Positions 7,823 through 17,362 of a stretch of 64,000 nucleotides of DNA are shown one piece after another (the stretch's first letter is position 1; every line of letters begins with the position of its first letter). The stretch is from Promineifilum sp. (lineage in GTDB: Bacteria; Chloroflexota; Anaerolineae; Promineifilales; Promineifilaceae): NCBI GenBank assembly GCA_019454405.1, contig JACFOH010000004.1, positions 27,565 to 91,564 on the forward strand. The letters run 5' to 3'. The position numbers and the translations under genes are program-made. The notes below the pieces were generated by a model, which worked only from the letters and a program-made list of their open reading frames with translations, did no database searches and was not told the DNA's origin.

Positions 7823-8899
7823 ATGACCAAAAAATCCTTGGGTTATGTCGAACTTGAGTGGACTTGTCCCTACTGCAACACAAGAAACCCTGGCCGGGTG
7901 AAGGTTTGCAGCAATTGCGGCGCAGCTCAGCCAAAAGACACCCAATTTAATCAGGCGGCTGAAGACAAGATCATCACCGATCAAGAGGAACTGAAGCAGG
8001 CACAAGTGGGGCCGGATATTCACTGCCCCTTCTGCGGCACGCGCAACCCAGGCAATGCGACTACATGCTCAAACTGTGGCGGCGACCTGACCGAAGGCGA
8101 GAAGCGCGAGACGGGCAAGGTGCTGGGGGCTCAGCAGACCGCGCCCTCGGCCGACGTTCTCTGCGAATACTGTGGAACGCCAAATCCCGCAACCAACTTC
8201 AAATGTTCGAACTGTGGTTCACCGCTGAGCAAGGCCGGCGCCACAGTGAAAGCGCAGCCTGCTGCAAAGAAACGAAGCTCGACGTTCATGATCATTGGCA
8301 TCTTGCTGGTGTTGCTGGTCTGCGGCGGGTTCGGCTACATGATGATGAAAGGCGCGCAAACCAAGAGCACCGTCGCCGCGGTGCAGGACGTCAGCTGGAA
8401 ACGCAGCATCGTCGTGCTCGGGCTGGCCCCGGCAACACACGAGGCATGGCGCGATGAGATGCCGTTCGACGCTAGCGTGAACTCCTGCAGCGAGCGCGAG
8501 CGCAGCCGCTCTTCCTTCCCTTCTGCGAACTCGGAAGAAGTCTGTGGCACGCCCTATGTCGTCGATCAGGGTTCGGGCTTCGGCGAAACGGTGCAGGATT
8601 GCGAATATATCATCTATGATGACTACTGCGAGTACACCGTTATCGAGTTGCAACCGGTCAGGGTTGTCGAGGAAACAGGCTCGGACCTGAACCCCTTCTG
8701 GCCACAAACACGTCTGGATCAAGGACAGGAATTAGGCGAGCAAACAGAAACTTATCGGATCACGTTCATCGTGAACGGCGAATCCAAAGTCTACGAAACG
8801 GAAAACTTCGACGAATATCAACGCTTCCAACTGGGGAGTAAATGGAATCTGGAAATCAACGGCTTCGGCAAGATCGTCAGGGTTGAGCCGGCTCCCTGA
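7823..8899 (+). CDS. membrane protein with three RanBP2-pattern zinc fingers
   Basis: 358 residues, function unknown. Three fingers follow the pattern C-x2-C-x3-N-x6-C-x2-C exactly, at C15-C32, C68-C85 and C114-C131; the first also has the tryptophan at 13. In eukaryotes this pattern is the RanBP2-type finger, which binds single-stranded RNA or ubiquitin. A basic stretch (KKRSS) and one transmembrane helix at about 154-175 follow. The remaining 180 residues should be outside the cytoplasm and contain four cysteines (contexts SCSE, VCGT, DCEY, YCEY) that could form two disulfides. Orientation is inferred from the positive-inside rule. Start: ATG after AGGGGG. The next two genes encode exported envelope proteins. 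Confidence 0.7.
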   Translation: MTKKSLGYVELEWTCPYCNTRNPGRVKVCSNCGAAQPKDTQFNQAAEDKIITDQEELKQAQVGPDIHCPFCGTRNPGNATTCSNCGGDLTEGEKRETGKVLGAQQTAPSADVLCEYCGTPNPATNFKCSNCGSPLSKAGATVKAQPAAKKRSSTFMIIGILLVLLVCGGFGYMMMKGAQTKSTVAAVQDVSWKRSIVVLGLAPATHEAWRDEMPFDASVNSCSERERSRSSFPSANSEEVCGTPYVVDQGSGFGETVQDCEYIIYDDYCEYTVIELQPVRVVEETGSDLNPFWPQTRLDQGQELGEQTETYRITFIVNGESKVYETENFDEYQRFQLGSKWNLEINGFGKIVRVEPAP

Positions 8900-8907
8900 C
8901 ACCGCGT

Positions 8908-9870
8908 ATGAATTTTCGTCGTTGGGAGGCTGCAACACGTCGTTGTAGCCTCCTCATCATCGGTTTAATGCTGCTCCTGTTAGGAGCTTGCTCTCCGGGC
9001 AGGACGACCGCTTCGTCGGCCGCCGTGGCCGAGTCAACCCTGACGCCCGAGGCCACTATCCGGCCACCAGCCGTCAGCACTGGCCTCCCGCCAACGACCA
9101 CATCGTTGGCTGAGATAACGACCTCGCCCACATCAGCGCCATCGACACCGGCGCCGCCCACTCCCATTCCAACATCCACGATTGCCGCCACGGCTACGAT
9201 TACGCCGTCGCCCACGCCGGACCGGGATGTTCTGTGCTCGCAGCGCATGCCGGACAACGGGTTGCTGGCTATCGTGACACTAACCTATGGCCTCAGCCGC
9301 GACTACGTGCCCGCGGGACTAGTGGATCTGTCCGCCTACCTGCCCAAGGAAGTCACGCTGGGCTATCCTACACAACTACGCCGGCTGGCCATTGGGCCGC
9401 TGGTCAACATGATCAATGACATGCAGGCCGGCGGACTTCATCCGATGATCATCTCCGGCTATCGCAGCTATTCCGCCCAGGCCATCGCCCGGCAGAAATG
9501 GGCAGAAAAAGAGCCGGACCGCGTGAACATTCTCAGCGCCCCGCCCGGCTTCAGCGAGCATCAGCTGGGCACGGTCATCGACTTTGGCTCGCCTGAACTG
9601 GCGGAGATCGTTGGCGTCGAGGATATCGAATTCCACACCTACTTTTATAAGACGAGCGAAGGCATCTGGCTGCTGGAAAACGCCCACAAGTACGGCTTCA
9701 CCCTTAGCTACCCGTTCGAGGCGACCGAGGTAACAGGGTTCTTCTATGAGCCATGGCATTATCGCTATGTCGGCGTGGAAATGGCGACGTTCCTGCACGA
9801 ACAAGGCACCTCCCTGACCGAATACCAGCTATCAACCGAGCCGCCGCCCTGCATCCCGGACAAATCATGA
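8908..9870 (+). CDS. VanY-like D-alanyl-D-alanine carboxypeptidase, lipoprotein
   Basis: 320 residues. A hydrophobic segment ends in the lipobox LLGAC, so it is an anchored lipoprotein on the outer face of the membrane. A Thr/Pro-rich linker (about residues 40-108) precedes a peptidase M15B (VanY) domain. ISGYRSYSAQ, the zinc motif SEHQLGTVIDFG and EPWHYRYVG supply the expected His, Asp and His ligands. Predicted to trim the terminal D-Ala from peptidoglycan stem peptides. The gene begins 8 bases after the zinc-finger gene, and its TGA overlaps the ATG of the CapA-like gene, so the three look co-translated. Activity is family-based. Confidence 0.9.
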   Translation: MNFRRWEAATRRCSLLIIGLMLLLLGACSPGRTTASSAAVAESTLTPEATIRPPAVSTGLPPTTTSLAEITTSPTSAPSTPAPPTPIPTSTIAATATITPSPTPDRDVLCSQRMPDNGLLAIVTLTYGLSRDYVPAGLVDLSAYLPKEVTLGYPTQLRRLAIGPLVNMINDMQAGGLHPMIISGYRSYSAQAIARQKWAEKEPDRVNILSAPPGFSEHQLGTVIDFGSPELAEIVGVEDIEFHTYFYKTSEGIWLLENAHKYGFTLSYPFEATEVTGFFYEPWHYRYVGVEMATFLHEQGTSLTEYQLSTEPPPCIPDKS

Positions 9871-11504
9871 GTCGTAAACGCTCAACGCTGGCGACGGCAT
9901 TATCGACGCTGTTCATCATCCTTGTGTTAGCCGCGTGTGGCAGGGCCGCGCCCGCCGGTATCGATCCGGCTGAAGCGTCGCCGGCCGCTCCGCCGGCCGA
10001 TACAACCACGCCTACAAACACGATCGAGCCGTCACCTACCCCGATACCAACGGCCACCCCATCACCGATCCCATCGGCAACCCCCGCGCCCACGGCCACG
10101 CCCCAGCCGCTGACGCTGGCCGTCCCGCCAGAGTGGGAACTGGAGGCGAAAGCTGCGCTGGAAACGCTGAAGGAATCCGGCTCATTCCAATATGCCTGGT
10201 CGTTACTGGTCGACGAAGGTGTCGAAGCGGCCCTGGCGGACGGCCGCGCTCAATTCGCCCTGGTGAGCGGCGACGCGGGCATCGTTGTACGCAACGAGCC
10301 GCTGGCTTTCGCCGTTCCCTTCACGACTGAATGGGAAAACCTCATGCCCAATGAAGCCGAAGCGGTGCTGGTCAACGGGCATCGACTAATCCGGCCCATT
10401 CGCTGGAGCGCCATGACGCCGGATAACAAGGCGATGCGGGTGGATGGCCGCCATCCGACCGACCCGGATTACCCCTACCGGGAGACGTGGTCGCTCGTGG
10501 GCATGACGGACAACAAAGAGGCGACGGCCGAACTGACTGAAGCGCTAACGACGGCGATGACTCCCCCGCCGACGATACGGATCGCCGCCGTCGGCGATCT
10601 CAACCTCGACCGGTCAGTTGGCTACATCATCACCACGACGGGCGACCTGGCCTATCCGCTCTCGCGCGTGAAGCCCATCTTCGACGCGGCCGACTACACC
10701 ATCGGTAATCTTGAAACGGCTCTGGGTGACATAGGCGAGCCGGCCACCAAAATCTACACCTTTCGTTCTCCGCCCGAGGCGGCCCAGGCGCTAGCCGTCG
10801 GGGGTGTCGACCTGGTGACGCTGGCCAATAATCACGCCCTGGATTACGGTCCGGAGGCGCTGCTGCAAGGCATCGACCTGCTGCACGCGGCCGGTGTAGC
10901 CACAGTCGGCGGAGGCGCGGACGAAGAAGCCGCCCACGCTCCCCACATCGTCGTGATCGGTGACCTGAAAGTCGCCTTCCTGGGTTATGTCAACGTTCCC
11001 CCCGAACCAAGCCCCCATTTCGACACGCGAAGCTGGGAGGCGACAGCCCATTCACCCGGCCTGGCCTGGGGCGATCCGGAGCGCATCGCGGCCGATGTCG
11101 CCGCTATACGTCCGGAGGCCGATCTGGTCGTGGTCATTCTGCACAGCGGTTACGAATACATCGAGGAGCCGAGCGAGGAACAGGTCGCGGCAGCCCACGC
11201 GGCCGTCGACGCGGGAGCAGATCTGGTCGTGGGTCATCATGCTCACATCCTGCAAGGCATCCATCGTTACGGCGACGGGGTCATCGCTTACGGGCTGGGC
11301 AACTTCCTGTTCGACATCGACGGCCCGCCCGAGACGGCCATCCTCAATGTGTGGCTGGATCGCAACGGCGTGCGCCAACTGGAACTGCTCCCGGTTATCA
11401 TCCAGGAGCATGGCCAGCCGCGCCCGGCCGAGACTTGGGAAGCGGAGCCGATCCTGTCGCGCGTCTACTATCTGACGATGCTGCTCAACGCGGCCAACCC
11501 ATGA
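9867..11504 (+). CDS. CapA-like metallophosphatase-family lipoprotein
   Basis: 545 residues from the ATG at 9867, which overlaps the preceding stop (ATGA). The lipobox VLAAC and a Pro/Thr-rich linker are followed by a roughly 140-residue region resembling a solute-binding domain, then a CapA (PGA_cap) domain from about residue 235 to the end. Metal-site motifs are GDLNLD, NLETAL, ANNHALDYG, LHSGYEY, GHHAHILQG and GNFLFD. CapA proteins act in poly-gamma-glutamate capsule synthesis, but many lone CapA-domain proteins have unknown roles and no capBC is here. The call is therefore fold-level. A longer in-frame start at 9753 would run inside the VanY gene and is rejected. Confidence 0.87.
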   Translation: MSRKRSTLATALSTLFIILVLAACGRAAPAGIDPAEASPAAPPADTTTPTNTIEPSPTPIPTATPSPIPSATPAPTATPQPLTLAVPPEWELEAKAALETLKESGSFQYAWSLLVDEGVEAALADGRAQFALVSGDAGIVVRNEPLAFAVPFTTEWENLMPNEAEAVLVNGHRLIRPIRWSAMTPDNKAMRVDGRHPTDPDYPYRETWSLVGMTDNKEATAELTEALTTAMTPPPTIRIAAVGDLNLDRSVGYIITTTGDLAYPLSRVKPIFDAADYTIGNLETALGDIGEPATKIYTFRSPPEAAQALAVGGVDLVTLANNHALDYGPEALLQGIDLLHAAGVATVGGGADEEAAHAPHIVVIGDLKVAFLGYVNVPPEPSPHFDTRSWEATAHSPGLAWGDPERIAADVAAIRPEADLVVVILHSGYEYIEEPSEEQVAAAHAAVDAGADLVVGHHAHILQGIHRYGDGVIAYGLGNFLFDIDGPPETAILNVWLDRNGVRQLELLPVIIQEHGQPRPAETWEAEPILSRVYYLTMLLNAANP

Positions 11505-11506
11505 GG

Positions 11507-12904
11507 CTAGGGCTGTGGCGAGTCCCCAGCCACCGTTCCGGTGGAGGCGCTGCCTGGCCCGATGAGCTGTTCGGTTGAGAAACCGCCGATCAATCCCTGA
11601 GCGTTCAGCGCGGCGATGCTAACCGCATAGGTGACGTTCGGATCGAGGCCGGTGAGGGCGACGTTGCCGGCATGGTTGGCCTTTACATAGCGGAACGCCG
11701 GATAGTAGGCCGAGCCGGATGGGCGGAAGGAAATGGCGTAGCCGGCGGCGTCGGGCGCAACCGACCAGGTCAGCAGAAACGCCCCCGGTTCGGCCATCGG
11801 CGTGATGAGAGGCGGAGCCGGCTGATACGGTCCGCCGGCCAGATTGGCGGCCACGGCCACATTCAACTGTACCATGCGTTGCAGATAGCTGTAGTCGATC
11901 AGGCTCCAGGTATCCCGGTTGGAGTTAATCAGGTCGGGGTCCTCGATGGATTCGACCAGGCGGATGGCCGGGAAGCCGACCGCCACAAACTCGCGATGAT
12001 CACCCCAACGACCTTCGCGGTCGAGCGCATCGAAAATAGTTACAGGAAAAGTCGGCAAATAGAGTCCGCCAACATACTCATAGTAGCGCCCCAGCGCGCC
12101 ATGGACCGACGTCAGAAAGTCAACGGCAAAGAGGCGCACACTCTGAGGGATGCCCAACCGGCCGCCGACTGTGTCATAGTTAAGCACGCTGATGACGTTC
12201 TTGCCGTCCAGAAACGCATTCTCGGCAAAGTAGCGCGCGCCAAACGAGCCTTGTTCTTCGGCCGACGTAGCCAGAAAGACGACGGTCTGGTTCCAGTCAC
12301 GCGAACTCATGACGCGGGCTGTTTCCAGCAGCAAGGCCACGCCAGAGCCGTTGTCGTTGGCCCCGGTCGAGCGGCTGAAGCCGTCGGTTACATCGGGTGG
12401 CCGGCTGTCGTAGTGCGCCATGATCACGATGACACCGTCGCCGCCCCCCTTGCCGGGCAACGTGGCCACGACGTTACTCTGATCGGCCACGTAACCGGCG
12501 TACGAGAGCGGGAAATCCTGGAACTCCACATTCAAGCGACCATTGCCCACCCGCACAAATTCGTTGAAGATCCAGCGGCGGGCTGCGCCAATGCCAAACG
12601 TCTCCGACTGGGTGTCGCTGAAGGCGTTGCGCGTGCCGAAGCCCTCGAGCTGCCGGACGTAAGCCATCAACTGCTGTTGGGACACCTCGGAGATGAGCCT
12701 CTCGACGGCCGGATCGACCGTTGGCACGACATCGCTCACAGGGTCGGTCACCAATTCGCCGGCCTCATTGGCGATGAGCAGTTCAGGGGTCGCCGGCGGC
12801 GGGGTAGGGATGACGAGGTCGGGCTGCGGAGACAAAAGGCTGCACCCGGCGAGGAGTGTTGACAAGGCGATCAGCAAGAATAAACGATTGACTAGTTTCG
12901 GCAC
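11507..12904 (-). CDS. M28-family zinc peptidase with C-terminal Fn3-like domain, lipoprotein
   Basis: 465 residues starting at GTG with an AGGG site. Lipobox LLAGC marks an exported lipoprotein. The M28 aminopeptidase fold shows its zinc ligands in order: MAHYDSRP, GANDNGSGVA, SAEEQGSFGA and LNYDTVGG, plus a later histidine in WGDHREF. Residues about 365-450 resemble a fibronectin type III domain (LLTWSVAPDAAGY, LTGLDPNVTYAVSIAA). Likely an aminopeptidase working outside the membrane on peptides; the substrate is not known. It converges with the CapA-like gene with only two bases between stops and follows the YfhO gene by 142 bases. Confidence 0.9.
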   Translation of the reverse strand: MPKLVNRLFLLIALSTLLAGCSLLSPQPDLVIPTPPPATPELLIANEAGELVTDPVSDVVPTVDPAVERLISEVSQQQLMAYVRQLEGFGTRNAFSDTQSETFGIGAARRWIFNEFVRVGNGRLNVEFQDFPLSYAGYVADQSNVVATLPGKGGGDGVIVIMAHYDSRPPDVTDGFSRSTGANDNGSGVALLLETARVMSSRDWNQTVVFLATSAEEQGSFGARYFAENAFLDGKNVISVLNYDTVGGRLGIPQSVRLFAVDFLTSVHGALGRYYEYVGGLYLPTFPVTIFDALDREGRWGDHREFVAVGFPAIRLVESIEDPDLINSNRDTWSLIDYSYLQRMVQLNVAVAANLAGGPYQPAPPLITPMAEPGAFLLTWSVAPDAAGYAISFRPSGSAYYPAFRYVKANHAGNVALTGLDPNVTYAVSIAALNAQGLIGGFSTEQLIGPGSASTGTVAGDSPQP

Positions 12905-13046
12905 CGGCTACCCTAAGTAAACATCTCCATGAATTGACAACGAGCAAGCATAGCCAATATCGCGACAAGATGCACACCTCTTGATCTGCAGTTAAGCTAT
13001 CCTGACGCAGTTGGCCCACCCGCGCTCGCTCGCCCGATTAACGCCG

Positions 13047-15881
13047 CTATTGTCGTCCGGCAGGTCGCTTGATAACGATGATCATGGCCAGCATCAGGGC
13101 CAGGAACAGGCCCATCACCGTGACGGCCGCGCCAACCATCAGGCTGCGCGGCCGGTAGGAAAACTCGACCTCGTGCTCGCCGGCCGGCAGAAATACACCG
13201 CGAAACAAGCCATCGGCCTGTTCCACTGTCGCCGGGCGGCCATCGATGGACGCCTGCCAGCCGGGATAACCGGCGTCGGCCAGGACAAGCAACCCCGCCC
13301 GGTCGCTCTCGGCACGTAAGACGACTGATTCAGGCGAATAGTGGGTGATCGTCGCGCGGCCCAGGCCATCTCCGGGCGGCTCGCCGGACACGCGTTGGCC
13401 AGTGACGACGGCCGACCGGCGCGGGTCAAATCCGGGTTCGCCCATCATGGCCACTGCCTCGTCACTGCCGGCCGCCCATCGCCAATCATAGACCATGAAG
13501 GCTCGTGGCTGCACTTCAAGGTTCTCGTAGATTTTGACATCCCCGGACTGGATCAGCCTATACGGAGCCACAACCAGCGGCTGGAAGGAGCCATCGCGCG
13601 CGTCCACCAATGTTAAGGCGCTCACACCGCAATCGACCACATCAGCAGGGCAGGGCAACAAGGAAATCGCCACGGGCGCGGTTGCTCGGGCGAACGGCAA
13701 ACGATACAAGTCTGCTCCGGTCAATCGCTGGGGCAACAGGCGCTGGACAGTCCCATCGGACGCCATCACCTCGACTGGCGGCGGGGTTCCTTCAGCCAGC
13801 AGCCACAACTCTGTGGCCTCGAATTCCGGCATATCGGCCACCGCAACCGGATCATCGCCCAACGTCACCGGATGTTGGCGGTCGAAGAAAACCCCCTCAC
13901 GCCAAACATCGCCGGTTTTGTCAGTGATGAGGTACCGGCCATTGAAAAGGCTTAGCCAGCGCGTGTCGGGAGCGGCCGTCAGATATTCGCGCAGACGGCC
14001 GTCGGTGGTGGCGGCGCCTTCCGGCAGGATCAGGCTCATTAGCGTCGAGTAGTCACGCAGGGGCAAGATACCGCCGTCGAACCCGTCGATCGCCGGCGCG
14101 CCAGTGATCATCGACAGATTAGGCGAAAGCACCTCTTTATGTTTCACCGCCACGATGTAGTCATATAGCGCCGATTCACTCAATTGGTTGACATAAATTG
14201 ATTCAATCTCAGCCGCGTCGCCGGGGTCGAAGAAAATCTCCGACAAACTGAGGAAACGGCCGGGTGGTGTGGCGCAGGGTTCGTCAGGAATGACGCACGC
14301 GCCCAGCGCGATGAGGCGGGCTTGCGGCGGTCGCAGGTCAAAGTAAGCCTCCGGCGTGGTCAACTGGTTGTAGGGTAACCCGCGTGAGCCTAACCACAAG
14401 ACGGCCGCGCCAAGGAAGAGCAATTCAACCGTTGCCGAGCGAGCGCGTTCCGCCGGACCATTCAGGATGACGCTCAATAATAATGCGGCCAAAACAAACT
14501 CAATCGCCCAGCCGAGCAGGGCTATCATGGTCGGACGTGTGTAAGGGGCTTCCGTGCCGGCCGGCACGATCTTCGCGACCCATCCAGCGGCGAACCCCCA
14601 CACAATCAAGAGCGCAATGCCCACCCCAGCAGCGACAAGTGGTCGGACGAGTTCGCGCCGCGCGGCCGCGCCCCTGCCCTCCTCCACATAAAGCCAGAGT
14701 CGCTGCCAACCGTAGCCGGCCAGCAAGGCAACGCCCAACGCGACGATAGCCAGCCAGCGGGCAGGAACGCGGAATAAGTCAAACCCAGGCAGGCGACCGA
14801 GCAGATAATAAACAGGAGTGAATCGCCCCAGAGCCAGGAGCAGCCCGACCAGAACAAGCGCCAGCCACGGCCGGAGCGCCGGATTTCGCCGCCAACCCCA
14901 GCCTCCTGCGACCGCCAATGCCAACCCCGTCAGCGGCAGGAAAGCGATGTACTCCGTGAAAAGCGATTGGCCGTAGTCGGGCAACAGGGCGCGTGTCAGG
15001 TGGATCGGGTGCCAGGAAAAAGATAGCACCTCATTAAGAGACAGACCGCCTTGCCGGCTGGAGAGACCGGTCAGCTCCAGAGTAGGCAAGAGCTGCACGG
15101 CCGCCAGCATCGCCGCCAGCGCCACACCGGCCGCCAGAACAATAACAAGCCACGCTAGTTGACGATAGCGTCCGGCGCCTGCCCGCGGCATATTCTGCAC
15201 AACATGAACGACCAGCCAAAGGGCGACCGCGACCCCGCTGATAAACACTGTCTGCGTATGTCCGGCCAGCAACTGCAAGGCGAACAACGTACCTATCAAC
15301 AGGATAGAGCGAGCAATGGCACGCCCGGACGGAGCCACGTCAGGAGACGCGACCACAGGCGCCAGGGACACAAAGAACCACGGCAGCCAGGCCAGCCCTT
15401 GCAACTGATTGATATGCTCCACTTGTGCGGTCAGGTAGCCCCCGAGGGCAAACGACGTCGCGGCGACAAGAGCGGCCGCGCGGCTCAAACCCAGTGTCCG
15501 CCGTCCGGCCCAATACGTTCCACTGCCGGCGATGAACAAGTGGATCAAAATCGAGGCGCTGACGGCATAAGGTGTCCGCAGTAACAACCAAACCGGCCAG
15601 TTGAGCGGGTAGAAGAATCCCACCTGACTATTGGCGAGAAACGGCACACCCATGAAGATATCGGGGTTCCACAAAGGGATACGCCCGACACGCAAGGCAT
15701 CAGCCGCCACTTGCCAGTAGGGGTAGAAATACAGAAACGTATCGCCGCGAGCCAGAATGAGATTGCTAAGGGCCATCCTGTTGAAAAACAACAGAATCAA
15801 GCCGCCCAGCGCGAGCGGCACAAACAACCCGTACCGTGAAATCCGGGCGAGGCCGGTTTGTGGTCGATTGAGATCAGTCAC
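13047..15881 (-). CDS. YfhO-family membrane protein
   Basis: 944 residues. About twelve or more transmembrane segments fill the first 480 residues and one more lies at the C-terminus (AAVTVMGLFLALMLAMIIV). Between them is a large extracytoplasmic region ending in the YfhO-type motif DAGYPGWQASIDG and FLPAGEHEVEFSYRP. YfhO proteins are GT-C fold relatives; in Gram-positives they glycosylate wall or lipoteichoic acids from undecaprenyl-linked sugars. The gene overlaps the upstream GT39-type gene by 8 bp and is third in a GT2-GT39-YfhO operon. This fits a lipid-linked sugar donor made by GT2 and used by two membrane transferases (inference). Confidence 0.85.
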   Translation of the reverse strand: MTDLNRPQTGLARISRYGLFVPLALGGLILLFFNRMALSNLILARGDTFLYFYPYWQVAADALRVGRIPLWNPDIFMGVPFLANSQVGFFYPLNWPVWLLLRTPYAVSASILIHLFIAGSGTYWAGRRTLGLSRAAALVAATSFALGGYLTAQVEHINQLQGLAWLPWFFVSLAPVVASPDVAPSGRAIARSILLIGTLFALQLLAGHTQTVFISGVAVALWLVVHVVQNMPRAGAGRYRQLAWLVIVLAAGVALAAMLAAVQLLPTLELTGLSSRQGGLSLNEVLSFSWHPIHLTRALLPDYGQSLFTEYIAFLPLTGLALAVAGGWGWRRNPALRPWLALVLVGLLLALGRFTPVYYLLGRLPGFDLFRVPARWLAIVALGVALLAGYGWQRLWLYVEEGRGAAARRELVRPLVAAGVGIALLIVWGFAAGWVAKIVPAGTEAPYTRPTMIALLGWAIEFVLAALLLSVILNGPAERARSATVELLFLGAAVLWLGSRGLPYNQLTTPEAYFDLRPPQARLIALGACVIPDEPCATPPGRFLSLSEIFFDPGDAAEIESIYVNQLSESALYDYIVAVKHKEVLSPNLSMITGAPAIDGFDGGILPLRDYSTLMSLILPEGAATTDGRLREYLTAAPDTRWLSLFNGRYLITDKTGDVWREGVFFDRQHPVTLGDDPVAVADMPEFEATELWLLAEGTPPPVEVMASDGTVQRLLPQRLTGADLYRLPFARATAPVAISLLPCPADVVDCGVSALTLVDARDGSFQPLVVAPYRLIQSGDVKIYENLEVQPRAFMVYDWRWAAGSDEAVAMMGEPGFDPRRSAVVTGQRVSGEPPGDGLGRATITHYSPESVVLRAESDRAGLLVLADAGYPGWQASIDGRPATVEQADGLFRGVFLPAGEHEVEFSYRPRSLMVGAAVTVMGLFLALMLAMIIVIKRPAGRQ

Positions 15882-17319
15882 TCGTAGACTCGGGTATGAT
15901 TCGATAAAGTGTCATATCCGGCTCGCCGGCATGCGCGTCGAGCGGCTCCAGACGATAGCCATTCTCCAGCAGGCGGCGGATGATCGGCCGAGCGCTATCC
16001 GACGACGGCAGGGCGATGTAACGAGGCGGCCCTTGCCCGGCGAAGACGGCCAGATCGGCCAGTAGCGCGTCGGCGTCGGGAAACCAGCTCACATAAACCC
16101 GGCTGTCAAACAGTTGGTAGCGCCAATGCCAACTATACTCATGATCATACAGGACAGTGCCATAGGGGGCATCTTTCAACAGCCGGGCCACGGCCGCCGC
16201 GCCGCCGTCAGCATCGGGCCGGCCGCCAATGGGCAATCGGCCGCTGCGGGCGGCAGCAGCCGTGGGCAAATGGGCGATGGCCAGGACGACAAGCGCCAGA
16301 ATGAAGACCGGCCGTGCCCATGATACCTGGCCGGCGGACGCCCATAACAAAGACAAGCCACGAGCGATCAGGATCGCCACGAGGGGCAGGACGGGTAGAA
16401 GATAGCGATCCCAGACCGGGACAGCCCATAGCCAATGCAACGACAGATAGCCGAAGATAAAAAGCGCCAACAAGGCATCGGCAGGCTGAACACGAGACGA
16501 CACGCGCCGGGAGCCGGCCAATCCTAATATGACGACTACAGCCAGGATAATCATGGGCCAGCCCAACGCTAATGACCACAGTCGCGCATAACCCCAGAGT
16601 CGGGGCCATAGCTCCCACGAGCGAGCCAGGCGCGCCCCGCCGATATTGGCCCACTGTAATGCCACCAGTCCGCCAGTCGCCGGCCGGGCGGCCTGCCAGG
16701 CGAACAAGGCGCCAACGACCGCCAACAGCCCCACCGAGAGACGTAGCCAATACTTTGTGTCGCGGCTGTGGCCGGCCAACCAGACGATCCCGACGAGCAG
16801 CGGAGCGAAGAGAGCGGCCTGGTATTTGGTCGCCAAGGCCAGCCCAAACAGCAAGCCGGTGCGAAACGGAGCCGGACGGGTGGCGCCGTAGAGCGCGGCC
16901 ATCACCCAGAAGGTTAATAGCGGATCGCTAAAGGCTGTGGCGCTGAACTGCACAGCCAGCGGCGAAACAGCCACAAACAAAGCAGTCACCATGGCGGCGA
17001 GCGTGTCCCCGGTCAGCCGTCGCGCGAGTTGCGCCACGAGGGGGACGAGCAGGAGCGAGGCGATCAGCGATGGCATCCTGGCCGCCCATTCCACAGGCCC
17101 GAACAGGGGGTAGAAGAGGGCCTGGAGGTAGAACAGGAGCGGCGGCTTATCGACCGCCTGAGTCAATAGGAGCGGGTCGCGCCAGACGGCGATGAGCCTG
17201 GCCCACCCGGCAAACAACGCTTCATCGGCGCTAAAACGATTGGCGAACAAGCCGTGGAATCGCAGGGAAGCGCCCAACAGGCAACAAACCAGCAACCAGA
17301 ACCGCCAGGATCGGAGCAT
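15874..17319 (-). CDS. GT39 (ArnT/PMT)-type membrane glycosyltransferase
   Basis: 481 residues with around eleven hydrophobic helices. The first outside loop carries NRFSADEALFAGW, the acidic DE motif of ArnT/PMT-type GT-C enzymes that transfer a sugar from a polyprenyl phosphate carrier to lipid or protein. A soluble C-terminal tail of about 100 residues follows. The gene lies 43 bases after the GT2 gene and overlaps YfhO by 8 bp, so it is surely in the same transcript. The acceptor is unknown. Confidence 0.85.
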   Translation of the reverse strand: MLRSWRFWLLVCCLLGASLRFHGLFANRFSADEALFAGWARLIAVWRDPLLLTQAVDKPPLLFYLQALFYPLFGPVEWAARMPSLIASLLLVPLVAQLARRLTGDTLAAMVTALFVAVSPLAVQFSATAFSDPLLTFWVMAALYGATRPAPFRTGLLFGLALATKYQAALFAPLLVGIVWLAGHSRDTKYWLRLSVGLLAVVGALFAWQAARPATGGLVALQWANIGGARLARSWELWPRLWGYARLWSLALGWPMIILAVVVILGLAGSRRVSSRVQPADALLALFIFGYLSLHWLWAVPVWDRYLLPVLPLVAILIARGLSLLWASAGQVSWARPVFILALVVLAIAHLPTAAAARSGRLPIGGRPDADGGAAAVARLLKDAPYGTVLYDHEYSWHWRYQLFDSRVYVSWFPDADALLADLAVFAGQGPPRYIALPSSDSARPIIRRLLENGYRLEPLDAHAGEPDMTLYRIIPESTSD

Positions 17320-17362
17320 GAAATCGATCCGTGACCGGCGATCGTTCGCGCGTCAGGGACGC

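Noticed and set aside
9753-9866. Upstream start for the CapA-like protein
   Set aside because: The added residues are encoded inside the VanY gene and precede the signal peptide, which would then be internal.
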